A program made the translations under genes and the position numbers. Below, in pieces: positions 52,389 to 61,952 of a DNA stretch of 64,000 nt (positions are counted from its first letter, which is position 1; every line of letters starts with the position of its first letter). The stretch lies in contig NC_016645.1 in NCBI RefSeq assembly GCF_000234805.1, positions 434,001-498,000 of the forward strand, in the 5' to 3' direction. This stretch comes from Pyrobaculum ferrireducens (GTDB taxonomy: Archaea; Thermoproteota; Thermoprotei; Thermoproteales; Thermoproteaceae). The notes under the pieces are model-generated. The model ran no database searches. It was not told where the DNA came from and worked only from the letters and a program-made list of their open reading frames with translations.

Positions 52389-54626
52389 CTAGACGAGCCC
52401 CCTCACGCCCTTTGGTACCTCTCTGACAGAGGGGGCGCCCCCTCCCCCGAGCACTATTTCAAGTATCCTCATGGCGTTTTTCCTTGACAACATTTTGTTG
52501 TTGTTGCCGCAGTACGGGCTGTAGACACATTTGGGGCATCCGTCTACGCAGTCACATCCCTTAACTATTTTATACGCCACCTCGGCGACCCTCCTGAAGT
52601 TTTCTATGAGGAGTTTGGTGGTGCCGTTGCCGCCTACGTGGGAGTCGTAAATCACCACGACTCCGTCTGGATAGCTGATGCCGCCCAGGTCCGTCTTGGC
52701 GGCTCCAAGCGCTATCTCTGTTGCAGATATCAAGACGTGCTCGGCGGCGTGGTAGCCCTTAGCCCGGGCTTCCCAGTCTAGGGCATCGTTAGCGCTGAAG
52801 CGGACGTGCGGCATGTAGAACACGGCGCCTCTAGTCTCGAACTCATAGGTGAGGGGGTCGATGCTGTATTCGCCCAGGGTCTCCTCTGTGGTGAAGCGCT
52901 TGAGGGCGTAGCCGTAGACCGTCATCTTTATCCTAAGCCGCCCGTACTGGTACGGAACCCCTTCCACAACGCCTTCGCGTAAGACCTCCACTATCTCGGG
53001 CTCCATGTCCTCCAGCGCCTGGGTCATTAAGTCTTCGGCGTCTGCCGGCTCGACGACGGCTACGCGTCTCTCCAAATCAAGCGACCTCGATACGTACGTC
53101 CTCCCGCCGTGCATGTAGATAGCCTCTGGGTGTAGCTCGTACAGCGCCAAGGGTAGCTCCCTCTCCCCCAGCACCCTCCCGTCCCCCGTCTTAATCTTGA
53201 CCACGTGGGGGGATCCCCTGAGGCTGAGCATGGAGAGGCGCTCTCTGCCGCGGGGTGTAATTCTGTAGAAGCGGCCTACCCGCGTCAGAGCGCCCTCCGC
53301 CTCCAGCCTCTCCGCCAGGCGGCGCTCGAAGGAGGTGAGGTCTCTCTCCCTCAGGGGGGCATCAGCCGCGGCTGCTAGCACGTGTAGAGTGGCTACGTCC
53401 TCATTCTCCTTCTCGAAGCCCAGAGGCTCTGGGAATCTGGAGAAGAATTCGTGGGGGTAGTTCCGGTAGTACTGGGAGATGGGGTCGTTTCCCAGAATCT
53501 GCACAACGTAGCCTGTCTGGCCGCGTCGGCCGACTCTGCCTATGCGCTGTAGGTACCTGCTGTACGAGGGCGGGATTGAGGCTAGCACGGCGGCGTCGAC
53601 ATCGCCTATATCTATCCCGAGCTCCAAGGTGGGGGTGGATATGACGACGTCTACCTCGCCTCTTTTAAAGGCCTCTTCCACCGCCTTACGCTCCTCGGGG
53701 TCTAGGCCAGCGCGGTGTACAGCTACTCTATCTCCCCAGCCGCTTATTTTCAGCGCGCGGTATATAATCTCGCTGTAGCGGTGGCTGTCGGTGAACACCA
53801 GACACTTCATGCCCTGCTCTATACACAACGCCGCCAGCCGCGCCGCCTCCGCCCACTTAGATCTAAAACGGGGCCTCGCCAGCACCTGCACAAGCCTCCC
53901 GCGCCTCCCCAAAGGTCCCCACACCACGTTCACCCTGTCGCTGTCGAAAAGGGCCTGGGCGAACTCGGCGGGGTTCCCCACAGTGGCGCTTGTCGCTATA
54001 AACACCGGCCTCACGAACCTCCTCACCCTACGGAGGAGGTAGTACATGTGTGAGCCGAAAACCCCTGTGTATACGTGGAAGTCGTCTAGCACGACGTAGC
54101 GGACTCTCCTCAGCATCTCTCTAAACTTCGCCACATGCATCAAGGCCTGGCTCACCATGTCGGGGTTGCTTATGACGACGTGGGGAGGCATCTCGTAGAG
54201 AAGGCGCCTCTCCCTCGGGGGCGTGTCTCCGTCGTACACCATAACCCTCACCCCCAGCCTATCTCCGTACCTCCTCAGCCTCGCCAGCTGATCCCTGGCC
54301 AGGGCTTTGGTGGGGTAAAGCACAAGGGCGACGGGTCCGCCCAACGCCTCCATGGAGGCTTCGAGAATTGGGATTAGGAAGGCCTCTGTCTTCCCCATGC
54401 CCGTGCCGGCAACCACGACTGTGTCCCTCCCCGACCTAATGCTCTGCACCGCGTCGTATTGATACCTGTATAGGCTGGAAATGCCGAGAGATGTAAACAC
54501 GTCTGCCACCTCCCTCCTCGCCACGTCCCCGACGCGGCAACACACCTCGGGGGTCTCCGCGTCGTCTGTTTTTATATACACCACCTCCCTGCCGGGATCC
54601 CCGAGCAACGCCTCTAGAAAACCCAC
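52389..54626 (-). CDS. Hrq1/MrfA-like DEAD/DEAH helicase with DUF1998 domain
   Basis: 745 residues. Motif I AGTGMGKTE, motif II DDFH (in place of DEAH or DEVH), motif III SATVG, LELGIDIG and QRIGRVGRRGQ make a superfamily 2 helicase. The C-terminal DUF1998 region carries the four-cysteine metal site CDCVDGCPKCVYSPYC. Hrq1 and bacterial MrfA, which share this plan, unwind DNA 3'-5' and act in cross-link repair. The second helicase of the window after Lhr. It overlaps none of its neighbours; the MFS gene lies upstream by 4 bp, so the two are likely co-transcribed. Confidence 0.9.
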   Translation of the reverse strand: MGFLEALLGDPGREVVYIKTDDAETPEVCCRVGDVARREVADVFTSLGISSLYRYQYDAVQSIRSGRDTVVVAGTGMGKTEAFLIPILEASMEALGGPVALVLYPTKALARDQLARLRRYGDRLGVRVMVYDGDTPPRERRLLYEMPPHVVISNPDMVSQALMHVAKFREMLRRVRYVVLDDFHVYTGVFGSHMYYLLRRVRRFVRPVFIATSATVGNPAEFAQALFDSDRVNVVWGPLGRRGRLVQVLARPRFRSKWAEAARLAALCIEQGMKCLVFTDSHRYSEIIYRALKISGWGDRVAVHRAGLDPEERKAVEEAFKRGEVDVVISTPTLELGIDIGDVDAAVLASIPPSYSRYLQRIGRVGRRGQTGYVVQILGNDPISQYYRNYPHEFFSRFPEPLGFEKENEDVATLHVLAAAADAPLRERDLTSFERRLAERLEAEGALTRVGRFYRITPRGRERLSMLSLRGSPHVVKIKTGDGRVLGERELPLALYELHPEAIYMHGGRTYVSRSLDLERRVAVVEPADAEDLMTQALEDMEPEIVEVLREGVVEGVPYQYGRLRIKMTVYGYALKRFTTEETLGEYSIDPLTYEFETRGAVFYMPHVRFSANDALDWEARAKGYHAAEHVLISATEIALGAAKTDLGGISYPDGVVVIYDSHVGGNGTTKLLIENFRRVAEVAYKIVKGCDCVDGCPKCVYSPYCGNNNKMLSRKNAMRILEIVLGGGGAPSVREVPKGVRGLV

Positions 54627-54630
54627 GCCT

Positions 54631-55710
54631 CTACCTGCGGATGGCGTATAAAAACAGGACGGCGATGTCCAGCGCCATGACCAGGGGGATTACGTGCAGT
54701 GCCGAGTAGCCCAGGGACTCCACCAGAGCGCCGCCGGCGATGGGGCCTATTATCGACCCCAGGTCCCAGCCCATGGTGTATATCGAACTAGACAGCCCCG
54801 CCCTTTTGCTACCGGAGAGGGCGAGTATCTGGTACGTCACCACCACCGCGCCTTGCCCAAGGCCGTATACGGCCCCAGAGATCGCAAAAGCCACGGGGTC
54901 CTCCGCGTAGGTGGCCAGCAACATCCCCATCAGGGTCACCGCCGTGGCCACAGCCGCGGTCACTGGATTCACAAGCCCCGCCTTCATTAAGAAAGCCCGG
55001 GGGAGAAGACTCAGGAGCGCCGCAACAGAGGTGAAGAGCCCCCAGTAGGTGAGAGGCATGCCGTGGTCTCTAAGCTTAACCGGAATGAAGGTGGAGATGC
55101 TCATATAAGTCGCCGCGTAGAGAGTAAGGAGAGCCATGAAGAGAAATACACGACCCTCCACTCCGAGGCCCGGCTCCCGGGAGCCGCCGCCCGCGGCTCC
55201 GCCGCTCGCCCCCCGGATCAAGATCCAGTTAGCTGCGTGTATCGCCAAGGCGGTTGTGAAAGACAGCTTGGCGCCCCCAACGTCGTATATTACGGAGCCC
55301 GCCAAGGGACCTAGAACGTTGCCGACGCCTACAGCCAGCGAACGGGTCGCGATGGCCCTCGCCCCCTCCACCACCGACAGCGCTATAGACATGGGGAGGA
55401 ATGTGGCGATGGACAGTCCGTGGAACACCCTCCCCACCTGCACCCACCCCGGGCTTCCCAATAGGTACATGAGCTGCGCCGCGATCGCCAGGTTGACTCC
55501 GATGCTCATGAGCCTTGTGTAGCCTACCCTCTCGCCTAGAAACCCGCTGAGGGGGCGGGCTACTATCGACACGAAGAACGCCGTCGACACAACTGCGCCT
55601 ATTACCGACTCGCTCCTCACCCCTAGGTCGCGGAGATACGGCGGGATTGCTACAATAGCCACTCCATTAGCGGTAAAAAAGAGAAGCGTAGCGAGGTTTA
55701 TAGATCTCAA
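54631..55710 (-). CDS. Major facilitator superfamily transporter
   Basis: 359 residues with about eleven or twelve membrane helices. The loop after helix 2 reads [20 protein letters not shown], a good match to the MFS motif A (GxLaDrxGrk). A polar central loop ([13 protein letters not shown]) divides the halves. Likely a drug or metabolite exporter, substrate unknown. Its start overlaps the adenosine-kinase stop (ATGA-type, 4 bp), and it lies 4 bp before the helicase gene, giving a three-gene operon. Confidence 0.88.
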   Translation of the reverse strand: MRSINLATLLFFTANGVAIVAIPPYLRDLGVRSESVIGAVVSTAFFVSIVARPLSGFLGERVGYTRLMSIGVNLAIAAQLMYLLGSPGWVQVGRVFHGLSIATFLPMSIALSVVEGARAIATRSLAVGVGNVLGPLAGSVIYDVGGAKLSFTTALAIHAANWILIRGASGGAAGGGSREPGLGVEGRVFLFMALLTLYAATYMSISTFIPVKLRDHGMPLTYWGLFTSVAALLSLLPRAFLMKAGLVNPVTAAVATAVTLMGMLLATYAEDPVAFAISGAVYGLGQGAVVVTYQILALSGSKRAGLSSSIYTMGWDLGSIIGPIAGGALVESLGYSALHVIPLVMALDIAVLFLYAIRR

Positions 55711-56201
55711 AGCTTGTACTTCGTAACCTCTCTAAGGAATTTCTTCCTCTCCTCCCTGTCGTCCTCGGCCTCTACGCCGAGCGGCGAGTGGCCGTCCACG
55801 ACGCCTACAACTCCCCTCCTCTCGGGCTCCACCTCGGCGACAATAATCTTTAGGGGGTTCGCCGTGGCCGCGTAAAGCCTGACAACCTCCTGCACGTTTT
55901 TAACGGCGTTCAGAACGTTAATCGGCCAGGCGTTTCGTATGTATATAACAAATACATGTCCAGCCGCTATTCTCCTACATACATCAATAGCAAGTTTTCT
56001 CAACTCCTCGTCGTTGCCCTCGTGTCTAATCAGCCGCTTCCCAGACGCCTCGCAAAACGCAATGCCGAACTTAACCCCGGGGACAGATGTGACGAGAGCC
56101 TCATATAGATCCTCGACGGTCTTAATGAAGTGCGCATGCCCCACAATCACGTTGGTGCCCTGGGGTATGGGGACTTCAACTACCTCAAACCTAATCGACA
56201 T
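55707..56201 (-). CDS. Adenosine-specific kinase (PF04008-type)
   Basis: 164 residues, the usual length for the small archaeal family annotated as adenosine-specific kinase. The beginning ([34 protein letters not shown]), [20 protein letters not shown] and the Gly-rich [10 protein letters not shown] near the C-terminus are characteristic. The enzyme activity of the family is not well studied. ATG 56201 follows GTTTATAGATAAAAACG (about 56218-56234). First gene of an operon with the MFS transporter and the helicase. Confidence 0.85.
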   Translation of the reverse strand: MSIRFEVVEVPIPQGTNVIVGHAHFIKTVEDLYEALVTSVPGVKFGIAFCEASGKRLIRHEGNDEELRKLAIDVCRRIAAGHVFVIYIRNAWPINVLNAVKNVQEVVRLYAATANPLKIIVAEVEPERRGVVGVVDGHSPLGVEAEDDREERKKFLREVTKYKL

Positions 56202-56368
56202 ACCTCTACCTAAACCACGCGTTTTTATCTATAAACCCCGTAGCGCCACGCCGACGCCAGCCCCACTGCGCTGTTGCAAGAAAGAGAGCCAGGTAGGCAC
56301 AACACACCTAGATAAACCACCTCGCCACTACCGCGGCTCCTCTGCCTCACTAAGTATAGCTATGTAGT

Positions 56369-56380
56369 CTATTTAAATAG
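56369..56380. promoter_or_regulatory. 12-bp perfect palindrome upstream of a Fur-like gene
   Basis: CTATTTAAATAG is a perfect palindrome centred about 45 bp before the Fur-like start. The gene's own box A is TTTTTATACC at 56390-56399, so the palindrome lies just upstream of the promoter, where a repressor or activator could bind. A second TATA element is the simple alternative. Confidence 0.35.
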
Positions 56381-56418
56381 GGAATTAGATTTTTATACCA
56401 AAACGAAGGATGTAGCTG

Positions 56419-56814
56419 ATGGAGTCAACACAGGTGGTGCAGGTCTTGAGGGACAGGGGGTACAGGGTGACTCCTCAGAGAGTTGAAGTTATAAATATTG
56501 TACTTGAAAAGCTGGCGAAGAGAGAACACCCCACGTTCAACGACATCCTGAATGAGGTTAAGCAGAAGATGCCCTCTATAAGTGCGAGCACCGTGTACTC
56601 CATACTTAGGCTCCTCGAAGACTCGGGACTCGTGACGTCTTTTGAACACAATGGCAGGACCTACTACGACAGCGTGTCGCCACATATAAACGTGGTATGC
56701 GTAAATTCAGACAAGGTTATTGACATAGTAGACGAGAACGTTGTGAATCTACTGAGGGAGAGGGGGGTCCAGCCCTTGGCGATTACAGTCAAGGCCCTCT
56801 GCGCCGGGCAGTAA
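56419..56814 (+). CDS. Fur/PerR-family regulator without the Cys4 zinc site
   Basis: 131 residues. The N-terminal winged helix (RDRGYRVTPQRVEVINIVLEK...ISASTVYSILRLLEDSGLV) is typical of the Fur family, and the C-terminal dimer domain begins YYDSVSPHINVVC. Fur proteins usually have HHxH and two CXXC pairs; here only one Cys follows the His and the second CXXC pair is absent, so structural zinc is probably missing. It may sense metal or oxidant. ATG 56419 lies 25 nt after TTTTTATACC. The C/D sRNA on the opposite strand overlaps its stop. Confidence 0.85.
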   Translation: MESTQVVQVLRDRGYRVTPQRVEVINIVLEKLAKREHPTFNDILNEVKQKMPSISASTVYSILRLLEDSGLVTSFEHNGRTYYDSVSPHINVVCVNSDKVIDIVDENVVNLLRERGVQPLAITVKALCAGQ

Positions 56815-56868
56815 ATCAGCTGTGGATTCAACTATCACGGCTCATCGGCGCGGTTTACCTCATCACCG
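56812..56868 (-). ncRNA. C/D box guide sRNA
   Basis: Minus-strand boxes: C GTGATGA (56866-56860), 11 nt, D' CCGA (56848-56845), 6 nt, C' GTGATAG (56838-56832), 12 nt, D CTGA (56819-56816). Box C and D are canonical, and spacing is that of archaeal guides; D' and C' are degenerate, as is usual. Guide regions are GGTAAACCGCG and TTGAATCCACAG. GATTTAAAGC (56889-56898) lies about 25 nt upstream. The RNA overlaps the stop codon of the Fur-like gene in antisense. Confidence 0.68.
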
Positions 56869-56888
56869 CCTCTGACCTTCGCCACACG

Positions 56889-56898
56889 CTTTAAATCA
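56889..56898. promoter_or_regulatory. Bidirectional box A between a C/D box sRNA and the FAD oxidoreductase gene
   Basis: The palindromic core TTTAAA at 56891-56896 is about 26 nt from the sRNA start (minus strand, about 56867) and 26 nt from ATG 56921 (plus strand). The same arrangement is seen at 25675-25684. Confidence 0.45.
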
Positions 56899-56920
56899 AT
56901 TGATATATAGATCTACTTAC

Positions 56921-58180
56921 ATGGCCCCGATGTACGATTTTCTCGTGGTAGGGGCGGGGATAGTCGGCATGGCCACGGCCTACCACCTACAGCGCCTCTC
57001 CCCCAGCTCCAAAATCCTCGTAGTGGATCAATACGCCGGGGTGGGCATGGGCGACACGGCGAAGTCCGCCGCGGCCTTTAGAACAGCCTTTACGTCATGG
57101 ATCAACCGCGTGCTTGCGAAAACCAGCGTAGACTTCTACCGAAAGGTTCAAGACGGCGGCGTGGATCTAGGCATGAGGTTTGTGGGTTATTTATTCATGG
57201 TCCCCGAGGACAGCGTAGGGTTGATGCAGAGAGTTGCCGGCGAGTTGAGAGAGATGGGCGTAGCTGTGGAGATATACAAGGAGCTCAGCGTGCCGGTGAG
57301 GTTTAGGGTGTCGGGCGACGAGGAGGCGAGGGAAATGGAGTTGCCAGACATCGCCTTTGGGCTGTTGGTAAAGGAGGCGGGGATTATGGATCCAGAGAAG
57401 TTGGTGAGGTTCTACTACGAGGAGTACGTGAAAGGCGGAGGCGAGGTTATGTTCAACACGAAGGTGGAGACTGTGCTCTTCTCGCCTAGGAGGCCCCTCG
57501 GCATACCCGGGGAGCCCTTCACGTGGCAGGCGGTGAGGGCCTCCGGCGTCGAGACGTCGGCGGGGGTGATTGAGGCGAGGAACGTGATTATAGCTACCGG
57601 GGCGTGGAGCGAGAGGTTGATGGACGCCATGGGGTTCGGCCTCCCTCTGAAGCCGAGGAAAAGACAAGTCTTCGTAGTTAAGGCAGACGGCGAGATGAGT
57701 AGATTGCTCCACATGGGGCTGGCGGATAGGGACTACGGCCCCATGATCATCCTACCAAAAGGCGTCTACCTCAGGCCGGAGCCTAGCGAGGGTACCTTCT
57801 GGATCGGCGTGGCTGACAGAAGGCCCTTCCGGTTTGAGGAGGTGCCTGAGGCCGAGGAGCCTCTGTGGCGCTTCGGCATATACCCAGTGTTGACGAAGTA
57901 CATCCCCGCGGCGGAGGGGAAATCGCCTCAAAACGCGTGGGCTGGCCACTACGACGAGAACGTCGTCGACTATCAGCCGGTGGTGGATAGACTCGCCGAG
58001 GGGCTATACGTAGCCGCCGGGACAAGCGGCTCGGGGATAATGAAGGCAGACGCCATAGGCAGGATTGCGGCGCACCTGGCGCTTGGACATGAGCGGGCTG
58101 AGCTCTACGGCGGCACGGTGGTGGATAGCAACATTCTGAGACACAATAGGTGTTTCGAGGAAGAGCGCTTGGTGATATAG
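56921..58180 (+). CDS. FAD-dependent oxidoreductase, DAO family
   Basis: About 419 residues. The N-terminal dinucleotide motif VVGAGIVGMATAYHL is followed by FAD contacts (VVDQYAGVGMG, AFRTAF) and a C-terminal GxGxxG-like GTSGSGIMKADAIG with the final flavin-binding helix. The fold is that of D-amino-acid oxidase, sarcosine oxidase and dye-linked proline dehydrogenase. Pyrobaculum is known to have a dye-linked D-proline dehydrogenase of this family, so that is one candidate; the substrate cannot be read from sequence. Starts ATG 56921 (box A TTTAAA at 56891) or ATG 56930 (box TATATA at 56903); the frame from 56900 includes the promoter. Confidence 0.85.
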   Translation: MAPMYDFLVVGAGIVGMATAYHLQRLSPSSKILVVDQYAGVGMGDTAKSAAAFRTAFTSWINRVLAKTSVDFYRKVQDGGVDLGMRFVGYLFMVPEDSVGLMQRVAGELREMGVAVEIYKELSVPVRFRVSGDEEAREMELPDIAFGLLVKEAGIMDPEKLVRFYYEEYVKGGGEVMFNTKVETVLFSPRRPLGIPGEPFTWQAVRASGVETSAGVIEARNVIIATGAWSERLMDAMGFGLPLKPRKRQVFVVKADGEMSRLLHMGLADRDYGPMIILPKGVYLRPEPSEGTFWIGVADRRPFRFEEVPEAEEPLWRFGIYPVLTKYIPAAEGKSPQNAWAGHYDENVVDYQPVVDRLAEGLYVAAGTSGSGIMKADAIGRIAAHLALGHERAELYGGTVVDSNILRHNRCFEEERLVI

Positions 58181-58190
58181 AGCATTGGAG

Positions 58191-58370
58191 ATGTCGGGTG
58201 GTGGGATAGAAAAGGAGCTCTTGAAGTGGGTTGAACTGGCGCGTAGGAGTGGGAAGAGGGGCTGGGTTCTTGTTAGAGACGGGGAGATTATAGGCGTGTT
58301 TAAAGATCGTAAAGACGCGGTAGTAGCCGCAAAGGAGCCGGGCATATATCTTTTGGCATTTGTTGATTAG
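58191..58370 (+). CDS. Small protein of unknown function (59 aa)
   Basis: 59 residues from ATG 58191. An amphipathic helix (GGIEKELLKWVELARRSGKRG) is followed by strands (WVLVRDGEIIGVFKDRKDAVVAAKEPGIYLLAFVD), a compact alpha/beta pattern seen in small archaeal orphan proteins. It follows the FAD enzyme gene closely and may be co-transcribed. Function unknown. Confidence 0.6.
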   Translation: MSGGGIEKELLKWVELARRSGKRGWVLVRDGEIIGVFKDRKDAVVAAKEPGIYLLAFVD

Positions 58371-58426
58371 ATTTATCGCGTTAGGCTAATACTCAACATT
58401 TTAGATCGACTAAACTTGTATGTGGT

Positions 58427-59575
58427 ATGAAGCTACATGAGTATGAAGCTAAGGAATCGTTTTCAAAATACGGGGTTAGAATCCCGCCGGGCAGAGTTGC
58501 GACAACGCCTGAGGAAGTCCGCAGAATTGCCAGCGAGCTGGGGCCGCCTGTTGTTCTCAAGGCGCAGGTCGTGGTGGCGGGGAGGGGCAAAGCCGGCGGT
58601 ATAAAGACGGCGAATACGCCGGAGGAGGCGTACGAGTTTTCACAGAAGATGTTTGGTATGAATATCAAGGGGCTTGCTGTGAAGAAGATCTACGTCACGA
58701 AATACGTCGAGGTGAGTAGGGAGATGTATCTATCGCTGATCATTGACAGGGCAACGCGTAGATATCTGTTTCTCGTGTCGCCAATAGGCGGCGTGGATAT
58801 CGAAGAGATTGCCAAGACCGCCCCTGAAAAGATTAAGCGAGTCTACGTGGATCCCTTTGTGGGGCTGAGGGATTACCATGTAAGAGCTATAGTGTCTTGG
58901 CTCGGCTTCCAGCAGGGCACCCCCCAGTGGCAACAAGCGGCGTCTATTGTAAATGCTATGTATAGAATAATGGTGGACTACGACGCCGAGTTGGTAGAGA
59001 GCAACCCGCTGGCGCTTACAAAAGACGGGGACGTCATACCCCTCGACGCCAGGGTGATAGTCGACGACAACTCGCTGTATAGACACCCAGATTTAGAAAA
59101 AGCCCTGGAGGAGGATCCCCGAGACGTGACGGAGTTCGAGGCGTATGCGAAGAAAATCGGCTTCCACTACGTCGAGCTCGACGGGGACATCGGTATAATT
59201 GGGAACGGGGCCGGGCTCACGATGTCCACCATGGACCTTGTGTACCACTTCGGCGGGAGGCCGGCGAACTTCCTAGATATCGGCGGCGGGGCTAGCAGAG
59301 AGGTGGTGAGGGAGGCGGTCAAGGTGCTCCTCAACCACCCCAGAGTCAAGGTGATTTTTATAAATATCTTCGGCGGCATAACTAGGGCGGATGAGGTGGC
59401 CTGGGGGGTGAGGGACGCCCTTGCTCAGACCGGCGGGGCTGGCAAGAATATTGTGGTAAGGATGAAGGGCACCAACGAGGAGCTGGGCAAGGCCATACTT
59501 GCCGAGGTCGGGATTCCGCTTTTTGAAAGTGCAGAGGAGGCGGCTAAGAAAGCTGTCGAGCTGGCGGGGGCATGA
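58427..59575 (+). CDS. sucC: Succinyl-CoA synthetase beta subunit (ADP-forming)
   Basis: 382 residues. ATP-grasp domain at the N-terminus ([37 protein letters not shown]), and the C-terminal ligase domain with [25 protein letters not shown] and [13 protein letters not shown]. With the alpha subunit it interconverts succinyl-CoA and succinate with ATP formation, in the TCA cycle or its reductive forms used by Pyrobaculum and Thermoproteus. ATG 58427. The stop overlaps the start of the next gene by 4 bp. Confidence 0.96.
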   Translation: MKLHEYEAKESFSKYGVRIPPGRVATTPEEVRRIASELGPPVVLKAQVVVAGRGKAGGIKTANTPEEAYEFSQKMFGMNIKGLAVKKIYVTKYVEVSREMYLSLIIDRATRRYLFLVSPIGGVDIEEIAKTAPEKIKRVYVDPFVGLRDYHVRAIVSWLGFQQGTPQWQQAASIVNAMYRIMVDYDAELVESNPLALTKDGDVIPLDARVIVDDNSLYRHPDLEKALEEDPRDVTEFEAYAKKIGFHYVELDGDIGIIGNGAGLTMSTMDLVYHFGGRPANFLDIGGGASREVVREAVKVLLNHPRVKVIFINIFGGITRADEVAWGVRDALAQTGGAGKNIVVRMKGTNEELGKAILAEVGIPLFESAEEAAKKAVELAGA

Positions 59576-60453
59576 CGGTGCTTGTGGGTCCCAACACTAG
59601 AGTAGTTGTCCAGGGCGCCACCGGGCGCGAGGGCTCTTTCCACCTCCAGCGGATGCTAGAATACGGCACTAAGGTGGTGGCCGGCGTCACGCCGGGTAAG
59701 GGAGGCTCCACCGTCCACGGCGTGCCGGTCTACGACACTGTGGAGGAGGCTGTGCGTAAACACGGAGCAAACGCCTCAGCCATCTTCGTACCTGCAAAAT
59801 TCGCAGCCGACGCCTTGATGGAGGCTGTCGATGCTGGTGTCGAGCTCGCGGTGGTGATAACAGAGCACATACCTGTGCACGACACGTTGCGTGCTGTGAA
59901 TTACGCCAGGGCGAGGGGGGTGACCGTAATTGGGCCCAACTGTCCCGGGATAGTGGCGCCCCCCGTGCGGACAAAGATAGGCATAATGCCCAACAGCATA
60001 TACCAAACCCCCGGCAAAATCGCCGTGGTGAGCAGGTCGGGCACGTTGACCTATGAGATATCGTACCAGCTGGTAAGGGCAGGTTTTGGCATCAACGTAG
60101 CGATAGGCGTCGGCGGCGATCCAATAGTAGGGCTCGACTTGATGGAGGCCACTCTCAAGGTGGCGGCAGACCCAGAGGTGGAGGGGATTGTGGTCATCGG
60201 CGAAGTAGGCGGCGACGCGGAAGAGAGGCTGGCGAAGCTGTACGCAGAAGGCGCGATAAACAAGCCCATGGTGGCGTACGTAGCCGGCCGCACCGCCCCG
60301 CCGGGCAAGCGCATGGGACATGCAGGGGCCATCGTCATGTTGGGCTCCGGAGACGCCAAGAGTAAAATCGAGGCGTTTAGATCAGCCGGCGTGCCGGTCG
60401 CCGAGACGCCGTTTGAGGTGCCCCAGTTGCTGGCAAAGCTACTAAAGAAGTAG
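59572..60453 (+). CDS. sucD: Succinyl-CoA synthetase alpha subunit
   Basis: 293 residues. CoA-binding Rossmann domain ([14 protein letters not shown]), [27 protein letters not shown], and the phosphohistidine loop [11 protein letters not shown] (His250). It forms the heterotetramer with SucC. Translation is coupled to sucC by the ATGA overlap. Its TAG stop shares one base with the GTG start of the zinc protein. Confidence 0.97.
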   Translation: MTVLVGPNTRVVVQGATGREGSFHLQRMLEYGTKVVAGVTPGKGGSTVHGVPVYDTVEEAVRKHGANASAIFVPAKFAADALMEAVDAGVELAVVITEHIPVHDTLRAVNYARARGVTVIGPNCPGIVAPPVRTKIGIMPNSIYQTPGKIAVVSRSGTLTYEISYQLVRAGFGINVAIGVGGDPIVGLDLMEATLKVAADPEVEGIVVIGEVGGDAEERLAKLYAEGAINKPMVAYVAGRTAPPGKRMGHAGAIVMLGSGDAKSKIEAFRSAGVPVAETPFEVPQLLAKLLKK

Positions 60454-60698
60454 TGCGGTGCCAAATCTGCGGATACGAAGAAGCTGAGCGCAGATGTCCG
60501 AGATGCGGCCGCTGGGCGTGCCGCCACGACTGGGCCGGCGAGCACTGCGCCGCGTGTGAGGCGACGCTCTGCAGAATCTGCCGCCAAAACTTTTCAATAT
60601 CTACATGCATAGTCTGCGGCAGGCCGGTTTGCGAGAAGTGTAGCGTCCGCAGGGGGCTTGGCAGGATATGTATTAACTGCCTAGGAGCATCTAACTAG
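60453..60698 (+). CDS. Cysteine-rich zinc protein downstream of sucCD (81 aa)
   Basis: 81 residues, 15 or so of them Cys in CXXC pairs (CQICGYEE, CPRCGRWAC, CAACEATLCRIC, CIVCGRPVCEKC, CINC), with His in CRHDWAGEHC. This is a B-box or FYVE-like arrangement of two or three zinc sites, probably for binding protein or RNA. GTG 60453 overlaps the sucD stop by one base, so it is part of that operon; no known link to succinate metabolism. Confidence 0.75.
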   Translation: MRCQICGYEEAERRCPRCGRWACRHDWAGEHCAACEATLCRICRQNFSISTCIVCGRPVCEKCSVRRGLGRICINCLGASN

Positions 60699-60752
60699 CG
60701 GCGCTATATATATAAATTAAGTTTATATAGGGACTTTAATGAATATGGCGGT

Positions 60753-61952
60753 ATGAATATCGAACAGCTCGTCTCCTCCCGCACACAGTTTATGACAGCG
60801 AGCGAGATTAGGGAGCTCTTGAGGTGGGCCACGGCAGACGTCATATCTTTTGGAGGCGGGATGCCGGACCCCTCCACGTTCCCCATTGAGGATATTGCCA
60901 AAATCGTCGCCTACGTTCTGGAGGCGTATCCGCACAAAGCGTTGCAGTATGGCTCCACCGAGGGCGTCCTTGAGCTACGCCAGGAGATTGCCAAATTCAG
61001 CGAATCTTTTAGAGGGATCAGAGCCAGACCCGAGAACATAATTGTCACAGTCGGTAGCCAGGAAGCGCTGGAGCTCCTCGGCCGCGTCTTCATAGACCCA
61101 GGCGATGTCGTTATAACAGAGAACCCCACCTACCTCGCGGCGCTCCAGGCGTGGAGGGTCTACCAGCCGAGGTTAGTGGGAGTGCCAATGGACGAGCACG
61201 GCATGGTGGTGGAGATACTCGAGGAGAGAGTAAAACAACTCAAGGCAGAGGGAGCCCGCATAAAATTCATCTACACCATACCCACGGCGCAGAACCCCTC
61301 CGGGCTCACCATGTCCCAAGACCGGAGAAAATACCTGCTGGAGGTCGCAGAAAGGTTCGACCTAATGATCGTAGAGGACGACCCATACTCATACTTCCTC
61401 TTCGAGCCCATCGAGGTCTCGCCAATAAAGGCGCTGGACAAGAACGACAGAGTCATCTACCTATCCACCGCCTCTAAGATCTTCGCACCCGGCTTCCGCC
61501 TAGGCTGGGTCATCGCCAAGGAGGATGTAGTCAAGTGGTTCAACCTCGCCAAGCAGTCCCTAAATCTCAACACTTCCAACTTTGTGCAGTACATCTTCGC
61601 CGAGGGCCTGCGGCGCAACGTCGTGCTCAAAAACCTACCCCACGTGAGGGACCTGTACAAAAGGAAGAGAGACGCTATGCTAGCGGCCCTGGAGACCTAT
61701 ATGCCTCCGGGGGTAAGCTGGACTAGGCCCAGCGGCGGCATGTTTATCTGGGTCACCGCCCCGCCGCATATCGACACAAAGGAGCTTTTGAAAACCGCCG
61801 TGACGCAGTACAAGGTGGCCTTCGTGCCCGGCCACGGCTTCTTTGTAGACCAGTCCGTGAGGAATGCGATGAGGCTAAACTTCACCTACCCATCGTTTGA
61901 ACAGATAAACGAGGGGATCCGGCGCCTCGCCATGGCTATCAAAGGCGCATGA
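60753..61952 (+). CDS. PLP-dependent aminotransferase, class I (LysN/2-aminoadipate type)
   Basis: 399 residues, fold type I. Schiff-base lysine Lys242 in STASKIFAPGFRLGW, the NPSG motif (IPTAQNPSGLT) and EDDPYSYF are typical. The beginning (LLRWATADVISFGGGMPDPSTFP) is that of the archaeal 2-aminoadipate/multisubstrate group. It probably exchanges amino groups between glutamate and 2-oxo acids, including branched or aromatic ones. ATG 60753; TTATATATATAAATTAAG upstream (about 60704-60722) holds the box A. The stop overlaps threonine dehydratase by 4 bp. Confidence 0.9.
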   Translation: MNIEQLVSSRTQFMTASEIRELLRWATADVISFGGGMPDPSTFPIEDIAKIVAYVLEAYPHKALQYGSTEGVLELRQEIAKFSESFRGIRARPENIIVTVGSQEALELLGRVFIDPGDVVITENPTYLAALQAWRVYQPRLVGVPMDEHGMVVEILEERVKQLKAEGARIKFIYTIPTAQNPSGLTMSQDRRKYLLEVAERFDLMIVEDDPYSYFLFEPIEVSPIKALDKNDRVIYLSTASKIFAPGFRLGWVIAKEDVVKWFNLAKQSLNLNTSNFVQYIFAEGLRRNVVLKNLPHVRDLYKRKRDAMLAALETYMPPGVSWTRPSGGMFIWVTAPPHIDTKELLKTAVTQYKVAFVPGHGFFVDQSVRNAMRLNFTYPSFEQINEGIRRLAMAIKGA

